Below, in pieces: positions 12,868 through 25,150 of a stretch of 64,000 nt of DNA (position 1 is its first letter; each line of letters starts with the position of its first letter). The stretch covers positions 36,174,321 through 36,238,320 of the forward strand of contig NC_134851.1 of NCBI RefSeq assembly GCF_965363235.1, in the 5' to 3' direction. The stretch is from Mytilus galloprovincialis (Eukaryota > Mollusca > Bivalvia > Mytilida > Mytilidae). Position numbers and translations under genes: made by a program. The notes below the pieces were generated by a model. That model was given only the letters and a program-made list of their open reading frames with translations. It was not told the DNA's origin and did not search any database.

Positions 12868-13340
12868 TATTCTGTATTCTGTGCTACAATTGTTGATTAC
12901 GATTAAGGTATAATGAAGCTGGAAGTTATTTGGTGTTACCAAGTAAAGAGTGTTATAATGTATTTTATAAATTAACTGTTGATAAACATGTATTTGACAA
13001 AATATTTGGATTTCCCCCCCTCAAATGCCCTTTAACATCGTGCTTTATTAAGGCTTTTCAACTTCTTTGTTTACAAAACACGCGTCGCGTCTGACACAAA
13101 TACAAAATTTCCATCCTGGTAGCTATGATGAGCATACAACCTTAATCAAGTAATACATTGTATACTATAACATTACTGAAGCTAATAGTATCAGTAAGTA
13201 AATTATTCCAAAGAGTACTGCAATATATCGTCAGTCTTTTTACCATTACAAGATTACTCCAGTTAATTACAAAACAATAAATTGTTAAATACAATGGAAG
13301 AATTGTTCTTGATTTGTTATTGGCGAACCAATAAATCGGT
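12868..13340. mobile_element. Spacer element, inverted copy at 26137-26614
   Basis: This 473-bp segment between the direct repeats recurs almost identically in inverted orientation at 26137-26614 without the flanking repeats. No coding frame is convincing on either copy. Confidence 0.7.
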
Positions 13341-13683
13341 AAATAAAATTAAGAATTGAAGAGGGTCATGTGTCAAAGAGAGAACAAACAGACCGAAGAG
13401 AAGAACACAGCCGAAGGACACCAATGAGTCTTCGAATTCAACGCAGCCCTAAAAAACTTTTCGTCTGTAAAGAAAGTACACAATGAATCATTTTATTTTT
13501 CGCAATACAAATAAAGCATTTTACAGATCCTATATTCAACCAACGATACAAGCTTATGAGAAATATAGTGCTACAGATATAACAAAATCTAATTTTGATA
13601 AGATGGGTCAATATTTTTAATTGTTTGACATAGGCGGTAATTGCAACGATTTTTCCGGTAGCTCAGTCCATATCGTAAACTTG
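13341..13683. repeat. 344-bp direct repeat, right copy
   Basis: Second copy of 12524-12867, differing at only a handful of positions. After it the sequence becomes unique (GGATATGCATGATAGCTC). Confidence 0.75.
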
Positions 13684-14189
13684 GATATGCATGATAGCTC
13701 GTTTCGAAGCTATGACATTTTCACAGTATGTGGTTAAATTTTCAAGTAAGATTACTTTTTCCGTAAATTATCATACCCCGAACATTTTTTCGTGATGCGG
13801 CTCATTGTGGTAAAATATCCCCCTTTTAACACAATAAGTTCTTTGAAAATTTGAAAATTTAATACTTTGAACACATTTAATAGATCCATAGTTTTTACAC
13901 ATTTATTCTATGTTCCTCTACTTTCCTTATCACCACAAATGGTTAAGCTCAGTCATTTGTAAAAAATAGAAACATGTCCAATATCACTACACAAAGATTT
14001 TTCTTTACAGGTGACTTTTGAGTTCCTCATTTCAAGGCGCATTAGGAATGTTGTCCCAGATAATGTACTTGTCTTAAAAATATGTATTATTATCAAATCA
14101 GTCTTTTAACCTGTTATTGAGTGGTTGTTGTTTGTTGATGTGGTTTATAAGTGTTAATCTTATCTCGTTTTTATATAATTTGGTTAGTT

Positions 14190-14360
14190 CGTTTTCCTGT
14201 TTGACTGGTTGACACTTATTATTTTTGGTGTCCTTTATAGTTTGTTGTTCGGTGTGAGCCAAGGCTCCACGTTCACGGCCGTACTTTGATCTATAATGGT
14301 TAACTTTTAACTCATTGTTTCTTGGATTGGAGTTGTCTCATTGACATTCTATTCCAGTGT
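14190..14360 (+). repeat. TTCGGTGTGAGCC repeat, diverged copy
   Basis: Contains TTGTTCGGTGTGAGCCAAGG, GGCCGTACTTTGATCTATAATGG-like sequence and GTTGTCTCATTGACATTC. This dispersed mussel repeat probably represents a retroelement 3' end. Other copies are at 16066, 23545, 27351 (inverted), 44285 and 52080. Confidence 0.65.
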
Positions 14361-14892
14361 CAATGATACATTATTCATATGTAGATAAAAATAAATGCAC
14401 CCAATGAACTTTATATCTTCCATGAGTTTTCAAATTCAACTATTATCAGATAACCTATATCAATGCAAATTTGAATTTATTAATTACAGTACATATACAA
14501 TATATGTACATTTAATAAAAATATTTGTACGAGCTTTAGAAACAGGACGAAAAGCGATGCTTTCCAACAATTTTGAAGCAAGTACAAATACATTTTCATA
14601 TTATCCGACATATATTGTTTTATTCTGTAATTTACAACCGACACTTCAAAATTTAGTCGTTAAAATCGAATTCTTTTTCATACCTTAAAAAATCGACATA
14701 ATTTAAAAGCGAATCGCGAAGAGGACCCTAAAATGAACTGTTACGCTTGTTCAACCATGGCAGTGGGATAATAGCAGATTTTATTTAAACAAATACAAGT
14801 ATAAACTAAGCAAAACAAACTGTATGTGTGTACTTGTAACCACTACAATACAAGGCTAATTGTAGAATATAATCTTTTCTGACAACTACATC

Positions 14893-15144
14893 ATGAAGTT
14901 AGGTAACGTAATTAAATATAAAAATCGTATTTTTTTTCAATGTTTCTCTGTTTTTAATTTATTCAAAAACTGTTATCAAATTGAAGATGAAATTCATTTC
15001 TTTTTATATTGTAAGAGTTATAGTAATAATAGAAAAGTTTATATAGAATTTTTGATAGATGAAAATCTTCCAGTTATAAAATTAAATGAAATAGATAAAA
15101 AAATATATACCAAACAAAAGATCACACTCTCAGGATCCTTTTGA
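14893..15144 (+). pseudogene. Possible LINE ORF2 C-terminal remnant
   Basis: An 83-codon frame contains IEDEIHFFLYCKSYSNNRK. The pattern I-E-D-E-x-H-F-x(2)-x-C-x(2)-Y-x(3)-R is typical of the Cys/His segment at the C terminus of many LINE reverse transcriptases. The upstream Cys pair expected before it is blurred. No RT core is visible upstream, so it is at best a truncated fragment. Confidence 0.45.
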
Positions 15145-16065
15145 AAACAGTCTATAGAACTGAGGACAGGGAATCTTGAAATATTTACTTTTGTGATGTA
15201 ACTATATAAATCATCTGGTTGTTATCGTTTTTTAATATCTTTTTATGTTGTGTCACATACTATAAATATGTAGTTTAATGGAAATAACGGTTTGAAATAA
15301 TTCTTTCAATAGTTGAAAACAATAGGCAGCTGTGTTATTAAACGAAACACCAGTTTGAACTTTAATGTGAGTAAACAAGACATACAACAAGACATATATC
15401 AAAATAAGAAAGGTGTGAAAAAACATGGATTACAACGGCAAACAAATCTCAAGGTCTCATATAACAATGATCTAAAATAAACTTTGTTGCTCGCAGGACT
15501 AATAAATCGTACCGGTTAATACAGCCTTCATCAGAATCATTGTATTAGTAAACATTGCTATTTCGAATGCCATATTTGACATATTGGAATAAATAGTATA
15601 TCTTCAAATCACATTTTCACACTTCCATACCTTACCGATAAAGATATATCTGAAATTGATAAATTTACAATATTTTTATCTTTTTGTCTTGATATCAAGC
15701 ATATTAAAGAACAAAAATATAGTCTGCCCTTGAGTAGTTGAAAGGCATTTGCCACCCGGAAGTCTTTACTGCTAAATATGACATATAAACATTTAGTTTT
15801 TACTTTAATAACTTGGTGACTTGCCATGGCTTTGTTTGCTTTTTGGCCCTGAATGTTTGTCCCTAATATTTTATTAATTGTGCATTTGCATTCAGATATC
15901 GCAGATCAAATTTATTCGTTTATAATGTATTAATGTACGTTTTTTGATTAAGTTAAGCCTGCCAATTGATATTTTATTGTGTGTTTTTCTATGTTGTGAA
16001 ATTATGCTATTGTTTCAGAAAAAGAGAGAAGGTTTGGATCCATTAAAACTTTTAATCCCGCTGCA

Positions 16066-16370
16066 AATGTTTGCACCTGTCCTAAGTCAGGAATCTTATG
16101 TACAGTAGTTGTCGTTTGTTATGTATTTTATACACGTTTCTCGTTTCTCATTTTTTTTTAAATTTTATACAGATAAGACCGTTGGTGTTCCCGTTTTAAT
16201 GGTTTTACACTAGTATTTTTGGGGTCCTTTATAGCTTGTTGTTCGGTGTGAGCTAATGCTCCGTGTTGAAGGCCGTACATTGACCTATAATGGTTTACTT
16301 TTTTTAAATTGTTATTTGGATGGATAGTTGTCTCATTGGCACTCACACCACATCTTCCTATATCTAATTA
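16066..16370 (+). repeat. TTCGGTGTGAGC repeat, long copy
   Basis: Starts with CACCTGTCCTAAGTCAGGAA, continues through TGGTTTTACACTAGTATTTT and TTCGGTGTGAGCTAATGCTC, and ends CACATCTTCCTATATCTA. It is the best-preserved copy of this family in the window. The reverse-strand frame at 16158-16346 is spurious. Confidence 0.7.
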
Positions 16371-18100
16371 CAGAAAAACATAAACAATAAAATATTCAAA
16401 TGTTATAAGTTTCAACCTTATGAAACGTTCACACAAAAGGTAGACAGCCAAACAGACCTTTTGATAAATTCTTAATTCGATCAACAAAAAGACGCATTAA
16501 GGCAGCAAACATAACCTAACGGTAATTATATGAACACAAAAAGGAGTGATACTAGACAATAACAATCAATACCAAGGAGTAAACAAAGACTCAAAAAAAC
16601 CAAAGGACATTTACATCAACAGGTATAAATAATAAGTAAGAAACAACACTAAAAACCGGGAGTGAAATCAGGTGCTCCGGAAGGGTAAGAATTTCCTGCA
16701 CCGTATACGTACGGCATCTGTCGTGTTATTTCTTTGTTCAATTCGGTAATGATGGAAGGTTATTATGACTGAGGAAGAGAATCAGTTATGATTTCTGACA
16801 CACTTGACTAGGCATGATAGGTGTATCGACAGTGTGATGATATTTTGACGTAAATAGAATTGTGCACATCCTGCCATTACATTAAGTCCATTAAGTCATC
16901 ACCTATCTTGTGAAAATATGTTCATTCAAAATGTCACTATCTAACTAAATGAAAAACAAATCAGACAACAATGACTGGTAAACCATAAAGTGTCAATTTA
17001 AGCCCTTCTTCAGTGTAACTTTGTTGGGGTAGTCAATATAGGGTGAACATGCAGGAGCATTCAGTATAATCCTGGTACCTTTAATTACTATAAGCTAAGA
17101 TATGTAAAAATAACTGTCTATACCCACAAAGTATGACTTGATCACTTTATATGAAAATAAAGAGATTTGGTTTGGTTGCCAATGAGACATTTTTCAATTA
17201 GTGTTCAAATGAAATGAATGTTAGCAATTATAACCTCACGGCTTTTAACAATGAGAAAAATCCATATGGTATTGTCCGTTTTGAAAGCATCGGCATAACA
17301 AATATGCAAAAAAAAATCAAACGAGAAAAACCAACAACATTATCATTAATACAAGTTTACGAAACACAAATACTACAGACATAAATCAAGGAAAGCCATA
17401 TCGCAAATTGAATTGCATGCTTCTGCATTACACTTCAAGATTATACTAGGTACACATGTACTTAAATATCACTTCAGTCTATCTATTACCACTACAAGAA
17501 CTATATCAATAATCATTTATTATAATGAGGATTTTGTAATTTTAAAATCTTTTTTGAGACTAAAACAGCAAACAATAATGGATTGTTAGCGAGTATGTTG
17601 TGCAGGGGTGAAAACAATAACGTAAACAATTAACGAGAATATTGTGTTACTCGACTTCTTAGTTTTAAAACAAATGATTCTAAAATTTCAACACCTGAAG
17701 ATGACGTATAAGTTTTCCCAATAATAATCTAAATTTTCTAACAAGTTGTTCCGTTTCATATTCTACCTGAAAGACTTGATTTTCTTGTATATAGACTAAT
17801 ATACTAAACTACTTTTTTTATTTATTAAAAACACATATTTACTTGTTTTATTAAAAAAAAATCCTTTACAAGTATTATAGTACATTGTATATTGGAAAGC
17901 TACCTGCAAATATCACGTGCAAGGTTAGAGGTTCTAATTTCGTGAACATATATATGTCTATAGTGATACTGCTTGTGATTTTTAACAACAATCTTCCTTA
18001 ATATGTTTTTTTTTTTTATATCAAATACTACATACACATATTAAATGTATTTTTAATTTTCACAAAAACACAAGTTTGCTCAAACAAGAAGAACAAAATA
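16371..18100. other. Intergenic region downstream of the 526-aa gene
   Basis: No gene is seen. Short pieces of mussel repeats occur (for example CCTGGTACCTTTAATTAC near 17075), otherwise AT-rich sequence. Confidence 0.45.
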
Positions 18101-18108
18101 TGATCATA

Positions 18109-18114
18109 TTTATT
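18109..18114 (-). terminator. Poly(A) signal AATAAA for the 526-aa gene
   Basis: On the minus strand AATAAA lies about 180 bases beyond the TAG/TAA end of the coding exon, a normal 3'-UTR distance. Confidence 0.55.
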
Positions 18115-18295
18115 AAAACGTAACATAAGTTATCAAAATCATATTGTGCAAGCAGAATTCAAATGCTTCAAAGACATCAATTTCAATCTATCGCAAACTG
18201 AAGTCTCTTCCGTAACAAAATGTAAGATGCTATCATCTGTGACAATGTGAAGTCGTACGATTGTAGTAGTCATTGTGAATAGCTATAAAGTCAGT

Positions 18296-19876
18296 TCATA
18301 GATAAGTGGAATCCGTTTGTTCACTTCGAGAGGACATGCAGTCGCTTGAATCAGAAATACTTTTGGAATACTTCTTAAAACTATTGATAGATTCAGACCT
18401 GTTTCTTGGGTCACTTTTGGTTGACACGCAATCACTTGAGTCTGAAATACTCTTACACACACTTTCAACTCTGTGTGTCTTAATTAACAGATCCCTTTTC
18501 TTACTTATGGACTTTTTTCTTAATCTTTCCTGTTTTTGATTTCCTTTTAACGATTTTCTAGAATCAAATTGTATGTTTTTATTTTTATTGTAATGATCCT
18601 TTACAGTCAGCAGGCTTTTACAAGGAGTACCATTTACATTTGATTTTTTACGAGTATTTTGTTTATTATCGACCCTATTAGTGTCTTTTCCAGTCGGATG
18701 TCCTTGTTTTTGGCTTTTGATATTTTGTGATACTCTTTCCTTTTTATTGACTACATTTTCCTTGTAGTGATGCTCGACAACTTTTGTTGAAGGGATATTC
18801 ATCGGCCTATATAGATTATCTTTCTTTGAAGAACCTATATCAAACTGTGAAGATATGTTTTCATTGTGTCGATGGAAATCTGATAATAATTTCTGTGTAT
18901 GGGTTATACTCTCACTACAACAGCTATTTGTGCGATATTCCTCGAAGCACGTGGATTTTGGCTTTCTGCATTTCGTTGGATTTTTATTCTTCTTACCGGT
19001 TCTAATTGATGCTTGTAGAAACATGTCTTCTTCCTCTTGTTGTTTTTCTTCAGAAGAACTCCTAATGATTGGAGGCAGAACGCTTCTTCTATTGAAAAAT
19101 CTAGAACGCACACTCAGGATGCCGTCTTCAGAACCGGATGTTAGTGAAAATGTATCTGACATTGTTGAACTAGATGACAGAGATGACATAGGAGTCAAGG
19201 TACGGGGTGATATTGGACTCAATGTTATTCCGGATCGCTGTAGGGAACCAGTCTTTTCCCTGTTAATCATGAGCCGTTGTGATAGCACTGATAACGTAGG
19301 ACTTGGAGGTATGACGTCAATGCTGGGTAACATTTTCATATTATTCTCTAACACACTTATTTTCTGAGGTTCTGTGATATTATTAACTTTCTTTGATCTT
19401 GACATACTCCTTCTACGAATTTCAAATTCATCCGACGATGTTTCAGGTTCTATATCGTCTCTGATTCGTGTAGTACAAGATGGACGAATATAAGTCGGTG
19501 ATCTCAGTGGTTCCGGAGAAGTAATTGTTATATCAATGGCAGAGATTTTGGTTGTAGTTGTTGTTTTTGTTCTTAATGTACATTCACTATTTACTCTATC
19601 AATTCCTGTGAGAGAATTCAGTTTATAAAATACATCATCGTGGGTTTCTTCAATGTAATGATTGGATGTGTTCTCTGAAATATGACCGTTTGCATCTTCT
19701 GTGCTCGACTGTTCGCTGACTGATGTAGTTGTCGAACTTTGGCGACAAACGTCATAAAATGTTGTCCGACTCGAACAGTCCGTTTCATCTCCATCAGGAA
19801 ATATTGCATATTCTTTGGTCTTCTTTTTGGATTTACGACTTTTCCTTTCTGACTCAACATATTTGAAATGAGACAT
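18296..19876 (-). CDS. 526-residue Ser/Thr/Lys-rich disordered protein, function unknown
   Basis: This is the longest open frame in the window and has coding-like composition. The protein opens with a basic tract (residues about 10-21, SERKSRKSKKKTK), then long Ser/Thr-rich stretches. Proline-directed sites cluster around residues 219-235 (SPISPRTLTP), and an acidic EEKQQEEED run is near residue 290. I see no transmembrane segment, signal peptide or catalytic motif, so it is probably intracellular and intrinsically disordered. The last 57 residues hold two copies of a KSISDSSDC(V/M)S motif separated by about 20 residues, an internal duplication. The coding part is one exon. A 5'-UTR intron seems to end three bases before the ATG (acceptor TTTAAG at 19880) with its donor GTAAGA at 20182, so the start codon is well placed. 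Two overlapping plus-strand frames are antisense shadows. I do not recognise the family. Confidence 0.75.
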   Translation of the reverse strand: MSHFKYVESERKSRKSKKKTKEYAIFPDGDETDCSSRTTFYDVCRQSSTTTSVSEQSSTEDANGHISENTSNHYIEETHDDVFYKLNSLTGIDRVNSECTLRTKTTTTTKISAIDITITSPEPLRSPTYIRPSCTTRIRDDIEPETSSDEFEIRRRSMSRSKKVNNITEPQKISVLENNMKMLPSIDVIPPSPTLSVLSQRLMINREKTGSLQRSGITLSPISPRTLTPMSSLSSSSTMSDTFSLTSGSEDGILSVRSRFFNRRSVLPPIIRSSSEEKQQEEEDMFLQASIRTGKKNKNPTKCRKPKSTCFEEYRTNSCCSESITHTQKLLSDFHRHNENISSQFDIGSSKKDNLYRPMNIPSTKVVEHHYKENVVNKKERVSQNIKSQKQGHPTGKDTNRVDNKQNTRKKSNVNGTPCKSLLTVKDHYNKNKNIQFDSRKSLKGNQKQERLRKKSISKKRDLLIKTHRVESVCKSISDSSDCVSTKSDPRNRSESINSFKKYSKSISDSSDCMSSRSEQTDSTYL

Positions 19877-19879
19877 ATT

Positions 19880-20182
19880 CTTAAATAGAAAAAGAATTTA
19901 ATATAATAATAGTCCTATATAAAAATCAATCAGAAGAATTCCAATTTTGTTTTCAACACTTATACATTGTATATTCTTATACTAACTAGTCTTTTCTATT
20001 TGTTTCTCTTTAGAAGCATCTTCTTCGTGGTGAAATTGATGTAATTATCCGAAATTTAAAAACACATTTGAAAAGAAAAAAAAACAATTGTTTTCATAAC
20101 TAAAGTAACACACGCATAACGCTTTTTTTTTTTTTTTTTGAATTTCAATATCTATCAAATTGTGATCTTTTTTATATCTTAC
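19880..20182 (-). other. Predicted 5'-UTR intron of the 526-aa gene
   Basis: Minus-strand donor CAG|GTAAGAT at 20182 and acceptor TTCTTTTTCTATTTAAG ending at 19880. The pyrimidine-rich acceptor tract is good, though AAG is a less common acceptor triplet. Confidence 0.55.
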
Positions 20183-20235
20183 CTGTACTATAAATTCGTT
20201 CGTTGTGGTGCTTCCTACAAAATAAACCTTTACCT
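20183..20235 (-). other. Predicted non-coding first exon of the 526-aa gene
   Basis: Bounded on the right by the start expected about 30 bases from the TATA box and on the left by the GTAAGA donor. It has no ATG. The exact transcription start is inferred. Confidence 0.45.
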
Positions 20236-20258
20236 GTAATTATTCCTGTTAACTGCTG

Positions 20259-20266
20259 CTTTTATA
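20259..20266 (-). promoter_or_regulatory. TATA box (TATAAAAG) of the 526-aa gene
   Basis: Perfect minus-strand TATAAAAG preceded by AAGTA and followed by CAGC. It lies 76 bases before the predicted first-exon donor, giving a short non-coding exon of about 50 bases. Confidence 0.65.
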
Positions 20267-22608
20267 CTTATCGAGAAGCAAGTGAGACGAAAATTCGATT
20301 GGTTGAAAATATGAACAACGGATTTTGAAAAATATTTACTAGGTGTTAATATATTTTTAACAGTTGATTTGAAATGCGTCAATAGAAAGGAAATGACAAA
20401 GCTGACGGAAATTGCCGAAGTCAGAACGTTTTCAAAGTAGATATCAAATCAATAGAACTGTATATCATTAGCGATTTCACATAGGTACTGGTGTAGATAA
20501 AAGAAGGGAGAAAAATACAAGAGTGACAGTCAAACTCAGAGTTTGAAGATTAACTGACAACGCCTTGGCTAAAAAAGGTGAAAAAGAACAATATGAATAT
20601 GGTCATTTATTTATAGTCACTATAAAATATGTAACGACAAACAATGTTTTTCTATACTGAAATGGACATTATTGAACAACAGTTTTCTGCAGGATACATT
20701 AAGTACAGTTGGGTGCAGACCAAGCATTACATGTAAACGGGCCTAAAAAGTTAAGGCGGCGTTTACCCGCATCGTTTACTGTTTACTCGACATAAATAGT
20801 AAACGGGCGTTTATTTCGCGTTTACCTTCGTGTTAACGCGAATACCGCGCGTCTACTTATTTTATAAAGAGTAAACGGGTGAATACTTTCGCGTTTACTT
20901 CGCGTTAACGATAAAAAGGCGTGTCTTCTATTTTAATAATAATAAAAAAAAAAAGTAAACGCCCGTTAACTGTTTGTAGTAAACACGTGTTAACGGAGAT
21001 CAGCAACTTCAGCGGTATCTATGCAGGCTAAACTTAAGATAAAAATATTCTACATTTGTTCTTTGCTGAAAATAAATGTAGAAGATGTGGTTTGAGTACT
21101 AATATTACAGTTGATTTGGCAAAGAAGGAAAATGTGTTCTAAAACTTTACAAACTTAACACACTCTGTGTTCTCTTTGTCTCGACCTAGATGTATTTCAA
21201 TTTCCCAGTTATGGTCACTTACGCGGAATTTGTACAGTACATACTGAATTCGTTTTTGACCAGAAATATATTCCTTAGACGTGTTCAAATATGCAAAAAA
21301 ATATATGCTTAGTGCACCAAATATTTCTTAAGCTTACCATTGTTTAGACATCGATTTTGATGCAGAGGCACGGAGTTGAATATTCACGAAAACAAAACAT
21401 TTCAGTTAAGAAGTCTATACAGATGTACGGAAGAAGACATTTTAACAAACTTGCTACCGTATTTGTTCATTATATATACATATACATATATAAAAATGAG
21501 GGTCTGGAGGGGATCCACCATTACTCTATTCGTTATATTTTTGTTTATTATTCTGTATTGTGTAAACCCAAATCCAAAAAAAAAATCATAAATGTTTCTC
21601 ATGTCTTAAATAGAAAATGTATGAAAAGGAAACATAAAATTCGTTAATTTTAGCTATTGCATGTAAGTATACCTCGATATCAGTTTGTAGTAGTCAGTTT
21701 TTCATGCAAACAAACTTGTCACACGATAAGCATCTGCGTGTAATATTTGTCGCTGGAATATATATTCTCAACAAGAGACAGGGTATTTACATAAACATTT
21801 AATTTTACATGAAATCGAAATGAACCTTCTCTAATGTTCAGATTTTTCACAGCCTATTTAAAACCCTGATTTCATGGGTTTTTTTCATACATGTAACTAG
21901 AGAAGTGTGTATATGCAGTGACACATGCTCTTTTGTTACTTTTTTCGACTAACATGTATGTAGAATGACGGTCATATAAGTGGGAAGTGTTCTGTTCATA
22001 AATTAGTGCCTATAGCAAGACTATTGTAACTATTTGTAAAAGATAACTGCAAGTAAACGGCGTCAGGTCATGATAAAAAAAATCTTAGTTTTTATTTTAA
22101 TTGGGATACAGGCAGACAAGGTTGGGTGTGCGAATTTGATTTATTTGTGACACTATCTTGGAAAATAAAAGAAAATAGCCAAAACTTCAATGACTTTGAT
22201 TTGTCTCCGAATTAACCTACGCGAGATTTAGTAGGGGAAAGTAGTTTTTATGGTGTTTTTTTTATAAAGGGTTTAGGACCAGCACCCTTTTTAAAAGAAA
22301 TTGACTTCATTCAATGTAATATTATTCACAGTTTTTACTTTTAACAAAAACATTCAGTAAAATTTTAAACAACCAATTTACATGATACATGTAATGGTGC
22401 AATATGTTTGAAGGAACGGAATGATTACAATAAAACCGAAAAAAAAACTTGAATGAGCGTCGTGCATTCATTTGTTCCTATTGAAATGATAATTTCTAGT
22501 TTTCAAATTAGACTTATATTTCAGTTTGATGGTACATTATTTCAAGATCAAAGCTGCTTGGAGTTTTATTTATTATACTACATAGACCTACGTGTTACTG
22601 TATCTGTA

Positions 22609-24381
22609 TATATGTTACAGTAAATAGGTGAAATTAGGAATTACACGTAATTACTAAACATTTCAGTAAATACCTGTAATCACTAGCCAATTTAGTAATT
22701 ACATGTATTTACTAGTTGATTCAGTGATTACTTGTATTTACTGATTATTTTTGTCATTTTTACAGATATTTACTGACTTGATTTTTTTTTGCTTTAAAAT
22801 TAAAGACATAATTCAAGATACCAAACAAGAAAGTAAAGGGATAGGGATTTTTAGGGCTTATACTTAAGGATTAAGGAATATAAGGCACATCAAAAGTGCA
22901 TACTCTTTAGAGCTAATTGTGAATCGAAACTGGAAAATTGTGGTTTAATACGTTTTGAAACTCCCTAAAAATCAGCATGCAAGACATTGATATCAATCCA
23001 AAATTTAAACAGACATTTGTGGGAAGTTTGAAGTGATATTGATTTGAAAATTGGTAAAAAGTTTTATCCAGACAAGTTATAGATGAAGTTGGAATTTTAT
23101 TTCAGGCTGATGATTTTGTGCAGAGTTGTGGTCCTTGAACTTTGAAAATTAACTCCAAACTTACCCCTTTTGCTTTTAAAAATATGATTTCAGAATTGGT
23201 ATTAAGTTGACAAATTACAGATCAAGTTCAAATTTTGTTAATATCTGATGATTTTCTACATAACTTATATATTCATTTTGTGGCATATATGACCCAAAAA
23301 AAAGCAATTTAAAGCAAACACTGATATACATTATAACTCAAAAATATAAATCATGATTGATGAATAAATTGAGTTAATTAAATGAGGTGAGCGATTGAGG
23401 ATCTTGAGAGCCTATTGTTTATATTATATTTTATAATTTTGCTTTTCAAGTTGCCCAATGACAAAAGTTAAATTCCTTTTTCTAAATAGTTCATCAGTTT
23501 TCCTAGTTTCTCGTTTTTATATGGGGAGGGGGGCTGTTCTTTTTCCCATTTGAATGGTTTTACACTAGTATTTTTGGGAGGCTTTTATAGCTTGCTGTTC
23601 GGTGTGAGTCAAGGCTAAGTATTGAAGGCCATACCTTGACATACAATGGTTTACTTTAAAAAAAAAAATGTTACTTGAATTAAGAGTTTTCTCATTTGCA
23701 TTCATACCACATCTTCCTATATCTATTAACTATAAAATTGAGAAAGGAAATGAGGAATGTGTCAAAGCGACAACAATGACTTCTTCTGTCGGACATTTGT
23801 GATGATTCTAATCTTTTTGTGGATTGAATAAGTCACCATAAAATTTCACCGCTTTTGTTGACATTATTTCCATTTTTGTCGAGCATGCATGGGACTTTTA
23901 TCACAAAAACGCGAGACATAGCGAACCAACCTATGTTCCGTCATCAGCGGCTAAATTTTGTTTCTCAGCATATTTAACAAAATAGAACAAGTGAGATTGC
24001 CTGCTAAAAGTGAATTCTAATTTCATTATAATTAATGACTAAGTCTTAACAACACAAAAATCATATTTAATTTGCTATATATTTCGTAGCTTATGCACCA
24101 ATAACAAAAAAGATTATTTTAGGTTGATCACTTTTGAAGAGTATTCACTGATCTTCTAGTAGGTATTACCATAACTTTTGATCAGCTGACCATAGTACAA
24201 CATTGTTTCAATAGTTAGTAAATAGGTGTAAAAAATCATTTAAAAATTAGTAATTACTGGTAATAACTGGGCAGTTTTAGGAATTACTTGTATTTACTAA
24301 GTGCATCGGGAATTACATGTAATTCCTAAATTTTAGTAATTACATGTAATTCCTAATTTCACCTATTTACTGTAACATATA
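22609..24381. mobile_element. Nested 1.77-kb TIR element
   Basis: The left end TATATGTTACAGTAAATAGG and the right end are exact inverses, and complementarity continues for about 36 bp. Subterminal repeats of GTAATTACATGTATTTACT type occur at both ends (22660-22745 and 24250-24360). The outer flanks are TATA, so a TA or TATA duplication cannot be told apart from the TIR. It lies wholly within the 4.6-kb element, so it inserted later or was captured. Confidence 0.75.
23545..23735 (+). repeat. TTCGGTGTGAGTC repeat inside the nested TIR element
   Basis: Contains TGGTTTTACACTAGTATTTT and TTCGGTGTGAGTCAAGGCTA, then CACATCTTCCTATATCTA. Directly after it a short Naiad-tail motif appears (AAATGAGGAATGTGTCAAAG, about 23733-23775). 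This is third-level nesting. Confidence 0.65.
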
Positions 24382-25012
24382 CATTGATACAATAATTAAC
24401 TTTTAGATCTAAAAATAATGTGCTACGGCATAGAACCAAAGTTTTGTACGATATGTCATTTATTTTATTTCTTGAAGCATAACCTAGTTGAATCTGTCGT
24501 AAAGAATGTTGACAAATTACTTTAACAACATAATTTTACATGTTTTACATGTACACATAGTTTTGCAATATTCAATTTTGGCAATTTTTTTATAAATATG
24601 CCGGTTTGAGAGTCGATATTTGTATATGTAAATTTTGTAACAGAAACGATAGAAAAATCCGCTGTTGAAAGTTTTTGGAACTGTTTTTTTTTTTTTTGCA
24701 ATTAATAAATGGTTATATTTCTAATAAAAAGTGTTTTTGAATGTTAAGGTTTAAAACACATATACGTAAAATATTAAGTCATTTTAACAACATAAATATA
24801 TGTACAAATGCACACGACGATACACAATTAGTTAACGCGAAAAGTAAACGCGCGTTTACTTTCAAGTGCACGTAAAAATACAATTGAGAAATCTGTAGTA
24901 AACGCCCGTTTACTTTTACGTGCACGTTAATTTAAACTTGTGAAATCTGAAGTAAATGGCCGTTTACTACTGATTATACGGACACATAGTAAACGTTCTA
25001 CATTTGAAAATG

Positions 25013-25150
25013 CCTGTACCAAGTCAGGAATATGACAGTTCTTGTCCATTCGTTTTTGTTGCTTTTTGTTATTTGATTTTGCCATGTGATTATGGACTTT
25101 CCGAACTGATTTTCCTCTGAGTTCAGTATTTTTGTGATTTTACTTTTTAC
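25013..25150. repeat. GCCTGTACCAAGTCAGGAAT repeat fragment
   Basis: Contains TATGGACTTTCCGAACTGATT and TCAGTATTTTTGTGATTTTAC. The same pair of motifs recurs at 55588-55640. It lies within the right part of the 4.6-kb element. Confidence 0.5.

Noticed and set aside
18784..19367. Plus-strand frames of 73 and 170 codons
   Set aside because: Antisense to the 526-residue coding exon, which has promoter and splice support.
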